NCBI RefSeq assembly: GCF_027158005.1
Contig: NZ_JAPVLQ010000003.1
Coordinates: forward strand, 524,851 to 588,850
DNA length: 64,000 nt
Direction: 5' to 3'
From: Rhodococcus sp. H36-A4
GTDB taxonomy: Bacteria; Actinomycetota; Actinomycetes; Mycobacteriales; Mycobacteriaceae
In this document: one piece after another, positions 1-9,813 of the stretch
Layout: each line of letters starts with the position of its first letter
Numbering within the stretch: the first letter of the stretch is position 1
Program-made: the position numbers and the translations under genes
The notes under the pieces: model-generated
What the model was told of the DNA's origin: nothing
What the model saw: only the letters and a program-made list of their open reading frames with translations
Databases searched by the model: none

Positions 1-303
1 ATCGAGATCCCCGTCGATGAGTGAGGCATTCGCCCAGGCAAGTGGACCGGCAAGCGTCCTGGAAGCGACGTGCTTGGGAACCGAATTGATGAAGCCCCCG
101 AAGCCGTCCTCGTCCCCTGCGGTCGGCCAATAGTTCGACCACTGCTCGTATCCGACTCGTCCGAGAATCACCGTGTCCACTCGCTCGATCATCGCCCCCA
201 GCAGACCCCCCATTTCTTCGTCGAAACTATCGAACTGCCATTGATCGGGGGACTCGACCACGCCGTCGACGGAGTGAAACAGACCTGCTGTCAGTGTGCG
301 CAT
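1..303 (-). CDS. Dihydrofolate reductase family protein (RibD C-terminal-like), cut by window edge
   Basis: The first 101 codons can be read on the minus strand from an ATG at 303, and the gene leaves the window at position 1. The start reads MRTLTAGLFHSVDGVVESPD, followed by MIERVDTVILGRVGYEQWSNYW. This is the usual beginning of the RibD C-terminal/DHFR-like fold, in which a first beta strand (xxxSxDG) is followed by a xxxGRxTYE-type strand and helix. Such proteins are NAD(P)H-dependent reductases of pteridine- or pyrimidine-like substrates; the substrate of this one cannot be told. It is divergent from the glucosidase gene, with about 100 bases between them. The rest of the protein, roughly 90 residues by family length, is not visible. 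Confidence 0.8.
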   Translation of the reverse strand, partial: MRTLTAGLFHSVDGVVESPDQWQFDSFDEEMGGLLGAMIERVDTVILGRVGYEQWSNYWPTAGDEDGFGGFINSVPKHVASRTLAGPLAWANASLIDGDLD

Positions 304-407
304 CGATCTTCTCTTTTCGTGGTTGTCAGGGCTTTTCTCGTTCGACCTGTGGGCCCGGTGAAACTCATCGGTACGCGAGCGTGCCATCGAGGTAGCAGAC
401 TGGTGCC

Positions 408-3086
408 GTGACCGATGCCACCGAACCACTGCCCAAGCCGAGGACCGCAGAGCATTCGCGGCTCGCCGAGTCGCCCGGTGTGTCCGGACCATGGCGTCAG
501 TGGGGTCCCTATCTTGCCGGCCGTCAGTGGGGCACGGTCCGTGAGGACTACTCGACCGATGGGGACGCCTGGCAGTCCTTTCCCTTCGATCAGGCGCATG
601 CACGGGCCTACCGGTGGGGAGAAGACGGATTGGGCGGGATCTGCGATCGTTTCGGATTTCTCAACTTCGCTTTCGCGCTGTGGAACCGCAAGGACCCCGT
701 CCTCAAGGAACGACTCTTCGGTCTTACCAACGGTGAAGGCAACCACGGCGAGGACGTCAAGGAATACTGGTGGGTCGTCGACGGCACACCCAGCCACAGC
801 TGGATGCAATGGCTCTATCGCTATCCCCACGCCGAGTACCCGTACCGGAAGCTTCGTGAGGAGAACGCGCAACGAGGACGAGACGAGCGGGAGTACGAAC
901 TCTCCGATACCGGAATTCTCGACGAGAACCGATTCTTCGACGTGCAGGTCACCTACGCCAAGGCCGCCCCGGACGACATCGCCATCGTCATCTCGATCAC
1001 CAATCATGGCCCAGAGGCCGCTTCGGTGGATCTGCTGCCGCATCTCTGGTTCCGCAACACCTGGGCGTGGGGTCGCGACGACCGTGGCGGCTCCCTTTCG
1101 CAGATGACTGCTCCCGAATTGCAGTCCGGCCGGGTGCGCGCAATCGCGGCCGAACATGGCTTTCTCGGAAAGTACTACCTGAGCGCCGAAGGAGAACCAG
1201 AGGTCCTCTTCTGCGACAACGAAACGAACTCGGCGCAGCTCTGGGGTCAGGAGAATGTCAGCGCATATTGCAAGGACGGAATCGGCCGCCGCGTCGTCGA
1301 GGGGGACACCGGCGCGGTGAACCCTGAACAGACGGGCACGAAGTCGGCGTTCTGGTTTCGGTTCGACGACATCGCACCCGGCGCTACCGTCGAGGTCAAG
1401 CTCCGTCTGTCTCACAACGAGCCGGACGCGCAGACCTTCGGACGTGGGTTCGACGCCATTGTTGCCGACCGACGTTCGGAAGCCGACGACTTCTACGGCG
1501 TCGTGATCGGATCCGATCTGGACGAGAATGATCGCCATATTGCTCGGCGTGCGTACGCGGGGCTGTTGTGGACGAAGCAGCTCTACCGTTACGACGTCGA
1601 GCAATGGCTCGAAGGCGACCCGGTTGGGGAGCCCGCACCGCCGTCACGGCTCGATGCCAAGGCGCGAAACACCCACTGGCGTCATCTTGCTCTCGCGGAC
1701 GTGATCTCGATGCCCGATGAATGGGAGTATCCGTGGTTTGCCGCGTGGGACTTGGCATTTCATACCATTCCGCTCGCACATGTCGATCCGGATTTCGCGA
1801 AGGAGCAGCTGGTGTTGATGTGCCGGGAGTGGGCGATGCATCCCAACGGTCAGCTCCCCGCTTACGAGTGGGAGTTCGGTGACGTCAATCCACCTGTCCA
1901 TGCGTGGGCGGCGTGGCACGTCTACCGAATCGACGGATACCGCGACCGAGAATTCCTGGTGCGTGTATTCACCAAGCTGCTGTTGAATTTCTCGTGGTGG
2001 GTGAATCGAAAGGACTCTGCGGGCTCGAATATCTTCGAGGGTGGCTTCCTCGGAATGGACAATATCGGCTTGTTCAACCGCTCTGCGCCCTTGCCGCCAG
2101 GATTTCGGCTCGAACAATCCGACGCCACGAGTTGGATGGCGTTCTACTGCCAACAGATGTTCAAGATTTCGCTCGAGCTCGCGCGTCACGACAATGCCTG
2201 GGACGACGTCGCGACGAAGTTCTTCTCGCACTTTCTGTCGATCGCGAAAGCTGTCAAATCATTTGGTTCGCAACATATTTCACTATGGCACGAAGAGGAT
2301 GGGTTCTTCTACGACGTCCTCGTGCCTCCAGAGGGCGACGCGGTACCGATGCGGGTACGTTCCATGGTCGGTCTGCTCCCGATTCTCGGGGCGACCGAGA
2401 TTCCGTCATGGGTCGAGGAGGAATGCCCTGATCTGACCGCGCGGTTGCGGTGGGTGCAGCATCGTCGACCTGACATGGTCAGTCCGTTGCTCGCTCGGAA
2501 GGACGGTGACGAAATTCGAGTGTTGCTGACCCTCGTCGAACCGGAACGACTCAAGCGTGTGCTTGCCAGGATGTTCGATTCGGAAGAGTTCCTGTCGCAG
2601 TACGGAATCAGATCGTTGTCGGCGTCGTACCGGGACGGCGTCACGTTCGATGTCGACGGTCGCAGTCTGTCCATCGAGTACGAACCAGGCGAATCACGCA
2701 CCGGCATGTTCGGCGGCAACTCCAACTGGCGTGGCCCGATTTGGTTCCCGGTCAACGTGTTGTTGGCCGACAAGTTGCGCGCATACGGGCGTCACTACGG
2801 CGGATCCTTCACCATCGAGATTCCCACCGGTTCCGGCAATCACCGCACATTGACGCAGGCAGCAGATTTGATCGACAGCGGGTTGGCGTCGCTGTTTCGG
2901 CCGGTGAACGGTAAGCGTCCGGCGGACGGAGCGCGAATCGAGGCGAGCGATGACCCGTTGTGGAGCGTGCACCCCACTTTCAACGAGTATTTCGACGGTG
3001 ACACCGGGGAAGGACTGGGAGCATCCCACCAAACCGGATGGACGGGTCTGGTGGCGCATCTGCTGAGGCCGCGTCTGCCGTTGTAG
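408..3086 (+). CDS. GH63-type glucosidase (MGH1-like glycoside hydrolase)
   Basis: The 892-residue protein matches the bacterial and fungal 'glucosidase' group with an MGH1-like/GH63 C-terminal (alpha/alpha)6 barrel. The N-terminal half is beta-rich (for example the RDERxYELSDTGILDENRFFD and LLPHLWFRNTWAWG segments). The barrel half, from about residue 370, contains the EWEYPWFAAWDLAFHTIPLA and PAYEWEFGDVNPPVHAWAAW motifs, whose acidic residues are the likely catalytic ones. No signal peptide is seen, so it should be cytoplasmic and may act on alpha-glucosides or compatible-solute glycosides. Translation is read from GTG at 408 with a weak upstream GAGG. It is followed 25 bases later by an alcohol dehydrogenase gene. 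The exact substrate is not evident. Confidence 0.8.
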   Translation: MTDATEPLPKPRTAEHSRLAESPGVSGPWRQWGPYLAGRQWGTVREDYSTDGDAWQSFPFDQAHARAYRWGEDGLGGICDRFGFLNFAFALWNRKDPVLKERLFGLTNGEGNHGEDVKEYWWVVDGTPSHSWMQWLYRYPHAEYPYRKLREENAQRGRDEREYELSDTGILDENRFFDVQVTYAKAAPDDIAIVISITNHGPEAASVDLLPHLWFRNTWAWGRDDRGGSLSQMTAPELQSGRVRAIAAEHGFLGKYYLSAEGEPEVLFCDNETNSAQLWGQENVSAYCKDGIGRRVVEGDTGAVNPEQTGTKSAFWFRFDDIAPGATVEVKLRLSHNEPDAQTFGRGFDAIVADRRSEADDFYGVVIGSDLDENDRHIARRAYAGLLWTKQLYRYDVEQWLEGDPVGEPAPPSRLDAKARNTHWRHLALADVISMPDEWEYPWFAAWDLAFHTIPLAHVDPDFAKEQLVLMCREWAMHPNGQLPAYEWEFGDVNPPVHAWAAWHVYRIDGYRDREFLVRVFTKLLLNFSWWVNRKDSAGSNIFEGGFLGMDNIGLFNRSAPLPPGFRLEQSDATSWMAFYCQQMFKISLELARHDNAWDDVATKFFSHFLSIAKAVKSFGSQHISLWHEEDGFFYDVLVPPEGDAVPMRVRSMVGLLPILGATEIPSWVEEECPDLTARLRWVQHRRPDMVSPLLARKDGDEIRVLLTLVEPERLKRVLARMFDSEEFLSQYGIRSLSASYRDGVTFDVDGRSLSIEYEPGESRTGMFGGNSNWRGPIWFPVNVLLADKLRAYGRHYGGSFTIEIPTGSGNHRTLTQAADLIDSGLASLFRPVNGKRPADGARIEASDDPLWSVHPTFNEYFDGDTGEGLGASHQTGWTGLVAHLLRPRLPL

Positions 3087-3111
3087 TCGCGGAGCGTCCT
3101 AGAGTGGAGAA

Positions 3112-4224
3112 ATGAAGATTCGCGGCGCAGTGCTGGAGGAAATCGGACGGTCTCGGCCGTTTACCCAATCTCGGCCGATCACGATTTCGGAACTCGATCT
3201 CGACCCGCCCGGCGAGGGCGAATTGCTTGTCCGCATCGAGGCGGCCGGCCTGTGTCATTCCGATCTGTCCGTGGTCGACGGCAATCGCGTACGTCCGGTT
3301 CCGATGTTGCTCGGGCACGAGGCGGCCGGTCGCGTCGAGGCGCTCGGGTCCGGGGTCGAGGACATCGCACCAGGCACCCGCGTGGTGATGACCTTCTTAC
3401 CTCGATGCGGAGAATGCGCCGGTTGCCGGACCGACGGGCAGATGCCGTGTGTGCCAGGCAGCGCGGCGAACAACGCTGGTAAGTTACTCGGTGGCGGTGG
3501 AAAATTGGCGCGCGCGGGCCAGGAAGTCAAACATCACCTCGGGGTCTCCGGATTTGCGACACACGCGGTAGTGAGCCGCAAATCGGTCGTAGCCGTCGAC
3601 GACGATATTCCGGCCGACGTCGCGGCGGTGCTCGGTTGTGCAGTATTGACCGGTGGTGGCGCAGTTCTCAACGCCGGTGCGCCCAGGCCCGGCCAGTCCA
3701 TCATGGTGGTCGGTCTCGGTGGCGTCGGAATGGCCGCTGTACTGACGGCTGTATCGGTGGGCGCCGGTGAGGTCATCGGCGTCGATGCAGTGGCTGAGAA
3801 GCTGGCAACCGCTCGCGAACTCGGTGCGAATCGGACGTATTCGCCTGCCGAGCTTCATGAGCTGGGTATCAAAGCAGACATCGTGATCGAGGCTGCAGGA
3901 AACGCGCGCGCCTTCGAAGCGGCCGTCGCAGCGACGGCACCAGGCGGTAGGACCGTCACCGTCGGCCTTCCCGCTCCCGACGCCAGGTCCTCGATATCGC
4001 CTCTCGGACTCGTCGCCGAAGCGCGCACGATCATCGGCAGCTATCTCGGTTCTGCAGTGCCCGAGCGTGACATTCCGAAGTATGCGCAGCTCTACCGCGA
4101 GGGCAGGCTACCGGTCGAGAAGCTGATCTCCTCGCGAATCCGGCTCGAGGACATCAATTACGGCATGGACGAACTCGCCGACGGCAGAGCCATCCGTCAG
4201 GTCATCACGTTCGACGAGCAGTAG
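3112..4224 (+). CDS. Zinc-dependent alcohol dehydrogenase (MDR family)
   Basis: This 370-residue protein is a medium-chain dehydrogenase/reductase. The catalytic zinc ligands are Cys48 (GLCHSD) and His69-Glu70 (GHE). The structural zinc lobe is Cys99, Cys102, Cys105 and Cys113 (CGECAGC...C). The dinucleotide-binding site GLGGVG lies near residue 200 and is followed by an acidic residue (VIGVD), which favours NAD(H). The long loop before the Rossmann fold resembles class III/aryl-alcohol dehydrogenases of actinobacteria. It should oxidise a primary alcohol or reduce an aldehyde; the substrate is unknown. Its last 20 bases overlap the end of the convergent ABC ATPase gene. The short gap to the glucosidase suggests co-transcription. 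Confidence 0.87.
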   Translation: MKIRGAVLEEIGRSRPFTQSRPITISELDLDPPGEGELLVRIEAAGLCHSDLSVVDGNRVRPVPMLLGHEAAGRVEALGSGVEDIAPGTRVVMTFLPRCGECAGCRTDGQMPCVPGSAANNAGKLLGGGGKLARAGQEVKHHLGVSGFATHAVVSRKSVVAVDDDIPADVAAVLGCAVLTGGGAVLNAGAPRPGQSIMVVGLGGVGMAAVLTAVSVGAGEVIGVDAVAEKLATARELGANRTYSPAELHELGIKADIVIEAAGNARAFEAAVAATAPGGRTVTVGLPAPDARSSISPLGLVAEARTIIGSYLGSAVPERDIPKYAQLYREGRLPVEKLISSRIRLEDINYGMDELADGRAIRQVITFDEQ

Positions 4225-4996
4225 CAACCCAGCGGCCGTTGCTGCGTCCGATTTCGATGGGATGGTCGAAGCATGCGCTGATGTTCTCGGTCGTGAGTAC
4301 GTCTTCGACGAGGCCGTCGACCATGATGTGGCCGTCGCGGATGAGCACGGCATGCGTCGTGGACTTTGGAATCTCCTCCAGATGATGCGTCACGAGGATG
4401 CTCGACAATGATTCGTGCTCTGCGCGGAGATTGTCGAGTGCGGAGAGAAGTTGCTCGCGAGCAGCGAGGTCGAGTCCGGTGGCAGGTTCGTCCAGAAGCA
4501 GAAGCGCAGGGTTGGACAGGAGTGCCCGCGCGATCAGCGCGCGGCCACGTTCACCCTGCGAAAGTGTGCGCCAAGGTGAGTCGCTGCGATCCTCGATACC
4601 GAGGGAGGCGATGAGCGATCGGGCCCGGTCTTTCTGCTCGGAAGTGGCCGACCATCGCGGGATCAGATCGGGGGTGTTGGTGAGCCCGGTGAGCACGGTC
4701 TCGAACAGCGTCAAAGGAGCTTCGATACGCAGTCGAGGATCGACATGACCGATGTGGGTGCGCAGCTCGCGCATGTCGACACGGCCCAGTTGGTGACCGA
4801 GGACATGCACGGTGCCATTGGTTGGGTGCACGAACGCGCCGAGCAGGCTCAGCAACGTGCTCTTACCTGCTCCGTTGGCACCTAGCAGCACCCAGTGCTG
4901 CCCCTGCTCGACCTGCACCGATGCGCCGCGCAGCAGATGTCGTCCGCCTCTGACCAGGTCGACGTTGTGGGCGCGCACGACACTTTCCGTAATCAC
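4205..4996 (-). CDS. ABC transporter ATP-binding protein (no permease adjacent)
   Basis: A 263-residue ATPase begins at GTG 4996 (VITESVVRAHNVDLVRGG). It has Walker A GANGAGKST, the signature LSQGERGR, Walker B LLLLDEP and the switch histidine in LVTHHLEE. The open frame continues upstream for 144 more codons, but that part reads through the dapB promoter region and a 15-base tandem repeat, so I exclude it. There is no membrane component or binding protein nearby. The domain resembles small stand-alone ABC ATPases encoded next to dapB in actinobacteria. It could serve a distant permease. The tail overlaps the alcohol dehydrogenase gene by 20 bases. Confidence 0.8.
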   Translation of the reverse strand: MITESVVRAHNVDLVRGGRHLLRGASVQVEQGQHWVLLGANGAGKSTLLSLLGAFVHPTNGTVHVLGHQLGRVDMRELRTHIGHVDPRLRIEAPLTLFETVLTGLTNTPDLIPRWSATSEQKDRARSLIASLGIEDRSDSPWRTLSQGERGRALIARALLSNPALLLLDEPATGLDLAAREQLLSALDNLRAEHESLSSILVTHHLEEIPKSTTHAVLIRDGHIMVDGLVEDVLTTENISACFDHPIEIGRSNGRWVATARRT

Positions 4997-5092
4997 CGGT
5001 CGACAGTATCTTGACACCGAGTCCGATTTGCGGCCTGCCCGGCTGATACCGATTTCCAACCGGCGTAGTACGGGTACCTCGCAAGTCAGTAG

Positions 5093-5956
<864 letters not shown>

Positions 5957-5966
5957 CGAGGTTGCG

Positions 5967-6434
5967 ATGAACAAGGCCACCAAAGTTGTGCTCATCATCG
6001 GCGTCATGGTGCTGGTTCTGGGTTTCTATTTCTACCTTCTCGGAAGTCGCGGACTGTCGCTGATTCAGACCGGCGGCCCGGTCAACATCGGTCTCGGAAT
6101 AGGCGTCATTCTGTTGCCCATCCTCGGGGTATGGATTGTCGGCGCCACCCTCAAGGCAGGGTTCGATCATCAGCATCTGGCCAGCCGGATGCGGGAGGAA
6201 AACCTCGAACTGGACGTCTCCGATCTGCCGACTATGCCGTCGGGTCGGATTGCCCGCGACGCTGCCGACGAACTCTTCCAACAGATCAAAGGTGAGTGGG
6301 AGAAAGATCCGGACAACTGGCGCAACTCCTACCGATTGGCGCGAGCCTACGACTACGCAGGCGACCGAGGCAGAGCCCGCGAGACGATGAAGCGGGCAGT
6401 AGAACTCGAACGGCAGGAATCCGCCGACCGATGA
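5967..6434 (+). CDS. Conserved two-helix membrane protein with TPR-like tail (Rv2772c-like)
   Basis: The 155-residue protein has two hydrophobic helices (about residues 7-27 and 40-62). A cytoplasmic domain follows that ends in a TPR-like helical pair (WRNSYRLARAYDYAGDRGRARETM). By position it matches Rv2772c, which follows dapB in M. tuberculosis. The function is not known. The stop codon overlaps the next start (ATGA), so the two proteins are probably translationally coupled. The gap to dapB is 10 bases, so all three are likely one operon. Confidence 0.8.
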   Translation: MNKATKVVLIIGVMVLVLGFYFYLLGSRGLSLIQTGGPVNIGLGIGVILLPILGVWIVGATLKAGFDHQHLASRMREENLELDVSDLPTMPSGRIARDAADELFQQIKGEWEKDPDNWRNSYRLARAYDYAGDRGRARETMKRAVELERQESADR

Positions 6435-6883
6435 CCGCCACTCTCCTCGTCGTTCACCACACGCCGTCGCCGGTGACGCGTGAGCTTCTCGAAGCGGTCC
6501 TGGCGGGTGCTAGGGATCCCGACATCGAGGGTGTGACCGTTCGGAGCGTTCCCGCGCTGGGCGCGACCATCTCCGATGTCCTGGGCGCCGACGGTTATCT
6601 GTTCGGAACACCGGCCAATTTCGGTTACATGAGTGGTGCTCTCAAGCATTTTTTCGACACCACCTACTATCCGTGTCTCGACGCAGTCGCCTCCCGCCCG
6701 TACGGCATGTGGGTTCACGGCAACAACGACACCGTCGGCGCAGTGTCGGCGATAACGAAGATCGCCACCGGATGGGCGCTGGAAAATGTGTCCGCGGCAC
6801 TGGAACTGACCACAGCGGACAAGAACGCCAAGGATTCATGCTACGAACTCGGCGGCACGCTGGCAGCAACTCTCATGAGCTGA
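6431..6883 (+). CDS. Flavodoxin-fold / NADPH-dependent FMN reductase-like protein (Rv2771c-like)
   Basis: The start is ATG 6431, overlapping the upstream stop by 4 bases. The 150-residue product has the flavodoxin-type phosphate-loop start (LLVVHHTPSPVTRE) and the GTPANFGYMSGALKHFFD segment typical of the FMN-binding 90s loop in the NADPH-dependent FMN reductase/WrbA group. It should bind FMN and act as a small cytoplasmic redox protein, but the substrate is unknown. It is the last gene of the dapB operon, 12 bases before the end of the convergent 13E12-family pseudogene. Confidence 0.8.
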   Translation: MTATLLVVHHTPSPVTRELLEAVLAGARDPDIEGVTVRSVPALGATISDVLGADGYLFGTPANFGYMSGALKHFFDTTYYPCLDAVASRPYGMWVHGNNDTVGAVSAITKIATGWALENVSAALELTTADKNAKDSCYELGGTLAATLMS

Positions 6884-6895
6884 ACCGCTGTGTCT

Positions 6896-8766
6896 TCAGA
6901 ACGGTGGGGGTTCGGCGCGTTCGCGTAGTCGAACGACCGCGCTGTGTTCGCGGAAGCGGCATCGCAGATTTCGGATTCGCGCCCGCGCGACATCGGTCGC
7001 GGCGTCTCGGAGGTCCTTGGTCGTAGGTGGTTGCGTGCCGGGCGATTGGTTCTTTTCCCACCAGGTCACGGTGACCGGATCGGGCTCGGGTTCCGAACCC
7101 CGTTTTCCGCGTCGGCGGGTTCGGGGTAAGCCCAGCACCCCCGGATCCGGGAGGGAGATCCGGCGGTGTCCGGAGCGGCTCGTCCACAGGATCGCGCAGC
7201 CCTGCAGGAGGGCGACGGTCCAGCTACGCGATGTCTTGGCCTGGTGGTGGCAGGTGCAGACCGGGTGCAGGTTCGTCTCGATAGTCCACCCGCCGCGCTC
7301 GGGGTTGTTGTGGTCGAACGGGACGATGTGGTCGAGTTCGCACTTCGTGGAGGGGACATCGCAGTGTTCGAAGGTGCATGTCCGGTGCCTCATCCGTACA
7401 CGTGCTGCGGTCTCGGTCGAGGGTTTGTACGTCAGCGCGCCTGGCGGTGGGCAGTAAGACCACCGTGTCCATCGGGAAACATTCCCGCGGCCAGTGCTGG
7501 GTCGTTCTCGATGGTGGCGAGTAGCTCGGCGGAGAACTTTGCTCGGACCGATTCGCTGATTTCCGGTCGTTCAGGGCCTAATGTTCGGGTAAAGGCGCGG
7601 GGGACAATGCCACCTCGGCGCACCCGACCGCGTCCGATCAGGCGCTCCGAGAGGGGTTGATCGACAGGCGAATTCGACAACACAGCATCAGGGAGTCGAA
7701 TACCCCCACCATCTGGGGGAGTGACGCTGGATGGTGCTGTGACGCTGGGTGGTGCTGTGACGCTGGGTGGAACAGTCACACCCGAGGAGGTCATGGCGGT
7801 CACGAGTTCGGTCAGTAGCGCTTGCCACTGAGCATCCTTGGCCACCAGCCGAGCCAGGTCGGCGTCGAGGGGTGTCCCATCCGCCAGGACAGCCGGGCTC
7901 GAGGTCAGACCCAACACGGTTTGCACATCGACAAGGATCTGAACGAGATGACCACGTCGCGGAGGCGGTGCATCGGTGTTGCCGAATACCGGGCACTGTT
8001 CACCGCGGTGACAGTGGCATTCGAGAACTTCTTCGCTGTGTAGGAGGGCCAACAGTCCGTCGACACGCAGTTGCCGTAGCGACCTCGGATCGGACTTGCA
8101 CACGGTCCCGGCGATCTCCTCGATCAGCGCATCGGCTTCGGCACCTTCGAGGTCGGTCAACTGCGCGCGCAAGATCGCTGTTCCGTCTCCTTCCTGCCGG
8201 ACCGACACCTCTCTGCCGGTGCGAGCGGACATTGCCCGAGCTACCGCGGCCTCGTCGGGGTTGTACGTCATCCACAGCCGCCACAGTTTTTTGCGGAGTG
8301 ACGGTGCGTTGAAGCGTGCGGCTGCAGCAACTGCGTCGAATTCGATGGCCTTGATCGTCTCATCACTGGCATAACCGAGAACCGAGGTCATCACCGTGAC
8401 GTGAGACCAGTCGAGCATTCCGCAACTGAATCGAATGGCGGTCAAAGGCAATCGGTCCAATGCGAAGCCGGTGTCGGTGAACGAACGGATCTGACGCCAC
8501 GACATGCGTAGTGCTCCTGCTGCCTCGCACACCGCATCACGCAACGCGTCGGAGGGATCGCCGCCGCGGTCATCGGCATCGGCGAGGCGGATCTCTACGA
8601 CGTTGCAGACCGATTCCACCACACGTACTCGGCACACATTCTCTTGATATCGATCTCGGCCGGCAACTGCGAGCAGTCCTGCCACACAGCTGTTGCCGTC
8701 GATGGTGCCGGCTCCGAAACCCCCTGATTCGAACATACTTGCGAGTGTATTCCTACGCACCGACAT
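6896..8766 (-). pseudogene. 13E12/DUF222-HNH endonuclease family gene, broken by one frameshift
   Basis: Two minus-strand frames make one family protein. The DUF222 part (about 8766-7432) ends in MFPDGHGGLTAHRQAR-stop. The HNH part (about 7440-6896) resumes with PPGALTYKPSTETAARV and the HNH core CTFEHCDVP, CELDHIVPFDH, NLHPVCTCHHQAK. Adding one C to a CCC run (GGG on the plus strand, about 7448-7450) joins GHGGL..PPPGALTY exactly as in intact members. Both domains otherwise look sound, so the break is recent or a sequencing indel. A proline-rich linker contains three 18-base repeats (7721-7774). The start is uncertain: ATG 8766 or ATG 8736; an SOS-like box covers the latter. Members of the M. 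tuberculosis 13E12 family are known SOS genes. Confidence 0.85.
8729..8744 (-). promoter_or_regulatory. Candidate LexA (SOS) box at the 13E12-family gene
   Basis: TCGAAC-ATAC-TTGCGA matches the actinobacterial SOS consensus TCGAAC-N4-GTTCGA in 10 of 12 positions, with a perfect first half. It overlaps the ATG at 8736. SOS control of 13E12-family genes is known in mycobacteria. The second half is weak, so binding is not certain. Confidence 0.5.
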
Positions 8767-8865
8767 GTTTTGAAGGTCCACAGTCACACGCCCACTTGCC
8801 AAGTCGGGATCTTCTTCACCTCTTGGCTCCGGCAGCGATGGTGATGCCCGTCTAGTCTCGCTCCC

Positions 8866-9777
8866 ATGACGTCAGATGCGTATGCACAGTTCCTTCCTGC
8901 CGGGTACCGGAATTTCCTCCAACCGGTTTCGACAACCTGGCAGTGGCGTGACAACTCAATTCACATTGCTCGAGCGCGCAGCAGTGAAGCGGCTGTCAAA
9001 GTTCTGGCGATTCATGGTGCGGGTGGGCATTCAGGCGCACTGTGGCCGTTCGCGGCAGTCGCTGCGAAGCGTGGAGCCGATGTGTTGTTTCCTGATATGC
9101 CGCTGTACGGCAGGACAGTTGTGGCGAACGGAGGGGCGGTGAGATACGAAGACTGGGTCGAGATGCTGTGCGATCTTGTAGTAGCGGAGCGGCGTGGCGA
9201 TCCGCGTCCCCTAGTTCTGTTCGGCGCAAGCATGGGCGGAATGTTGGCGTATGAAGTTGCTGCTCGAACCGGTCAGGTTGCCGACGTCATTGCTACTTGT
9301 CTTCTGGATCCATCGGATCCCGATGCTCGATCTGCCGCTGCGCGTTTCGGTGTTCTCGGCCCAATATCCCCCCGATTGCTGAAGGCAGGTTCGGCGGTGC
9401 TCGGCAGCGTCCGTGTGCCCGTGCGGTGGTTGATGGATATCGACAACATGAGTGCGAATCGAGAGCTGTCGCAAGCATGCGCGACGGATCCACTCGGCGG
9501 TGGAGTGTCCTTACCGCTCGGATTTCTCAGCAGTTTCATGTCATTCGAACACGTGGCCCCCGAGAAGTATCAAGGCCCGAAAGTGACATTGACACATCCT
9601 GCAGAAGACACGTGGACCCCGGCGGAATTGAGCATTCGATTTCTTGACAGGATCGCCGCGCCGACATCGCTGGTAATGCTCGACGGGTGCGGTCACTTTC
9701 CGATCGAGGAACCTGGATTGTCTCAGCTGGCGTCCACGATGGAGGAGATCGCCAGCTCCCATGGGTGGACTCCGTAG
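8866..9777 (+). CDS. Alpha/beta hydrolase
   Basis: The 303-residue protein has the alpha/beta hydrolase landmarks: the oxyanion-hole region HGAGGHSGALWP, the nucleophile elbow GASMGG with Ser, a late acidic residue (probably in PAEDTWTP) and the catalytic His in GCGHFPIEEP. A lid region lies between about residues 150 and 230. No signal peptide is seen. It should hydrolyse an ester or related bond; the substrate cannot be inferred. It is divergent from the 13E12-family pseudogene and is followed 36 bases later by the AlkZ-like gene. I see no clear operon link. Confidence 0.8.
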   Translation: MTSDAYAQFLPAGYRNFLQPVSTTWQWRDNSIHIARARSSEAAVKVLAIHGAGGHSGALWPFAAVAAKRGADVLFPDMPLYGRTVVANGGAVRYEDWVEMLCDLVVAERRGDPRPLVLFGASMGGMLAYEVAARTGQVADVIATCLLDPSDPDARSAAARFGVLGPISPRLLKAGSAVLGSVRVPVRWLMDIDNMSANRELSQACATDPLGGGVSLPLGFLSSFMSFEHVAPEKYQGPKVTLTHPAEDTWTPAELSIRFLDRIAAPTSLVMLDGCGHFPIEEPGLSQLASTMEEIASSHGWTP

Positions 9778-9813
9778 CGAGGAGTCGTCGGACCCTCGTG
9801 GCACAGTGACGTC

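Noticed and set aside
70..411. 113-codon plus-strand frame at the left edge
   Set aside because: The opposite strand reads a clear RibD/DHFR-like N-terminus over the same bases.
7440..7460. Programmed -1 frameshift in the 13E12 gene
   Set aside because: There is no X-XXY-YYZ heptamer and no downstream stem of note; a simple indel explains it.
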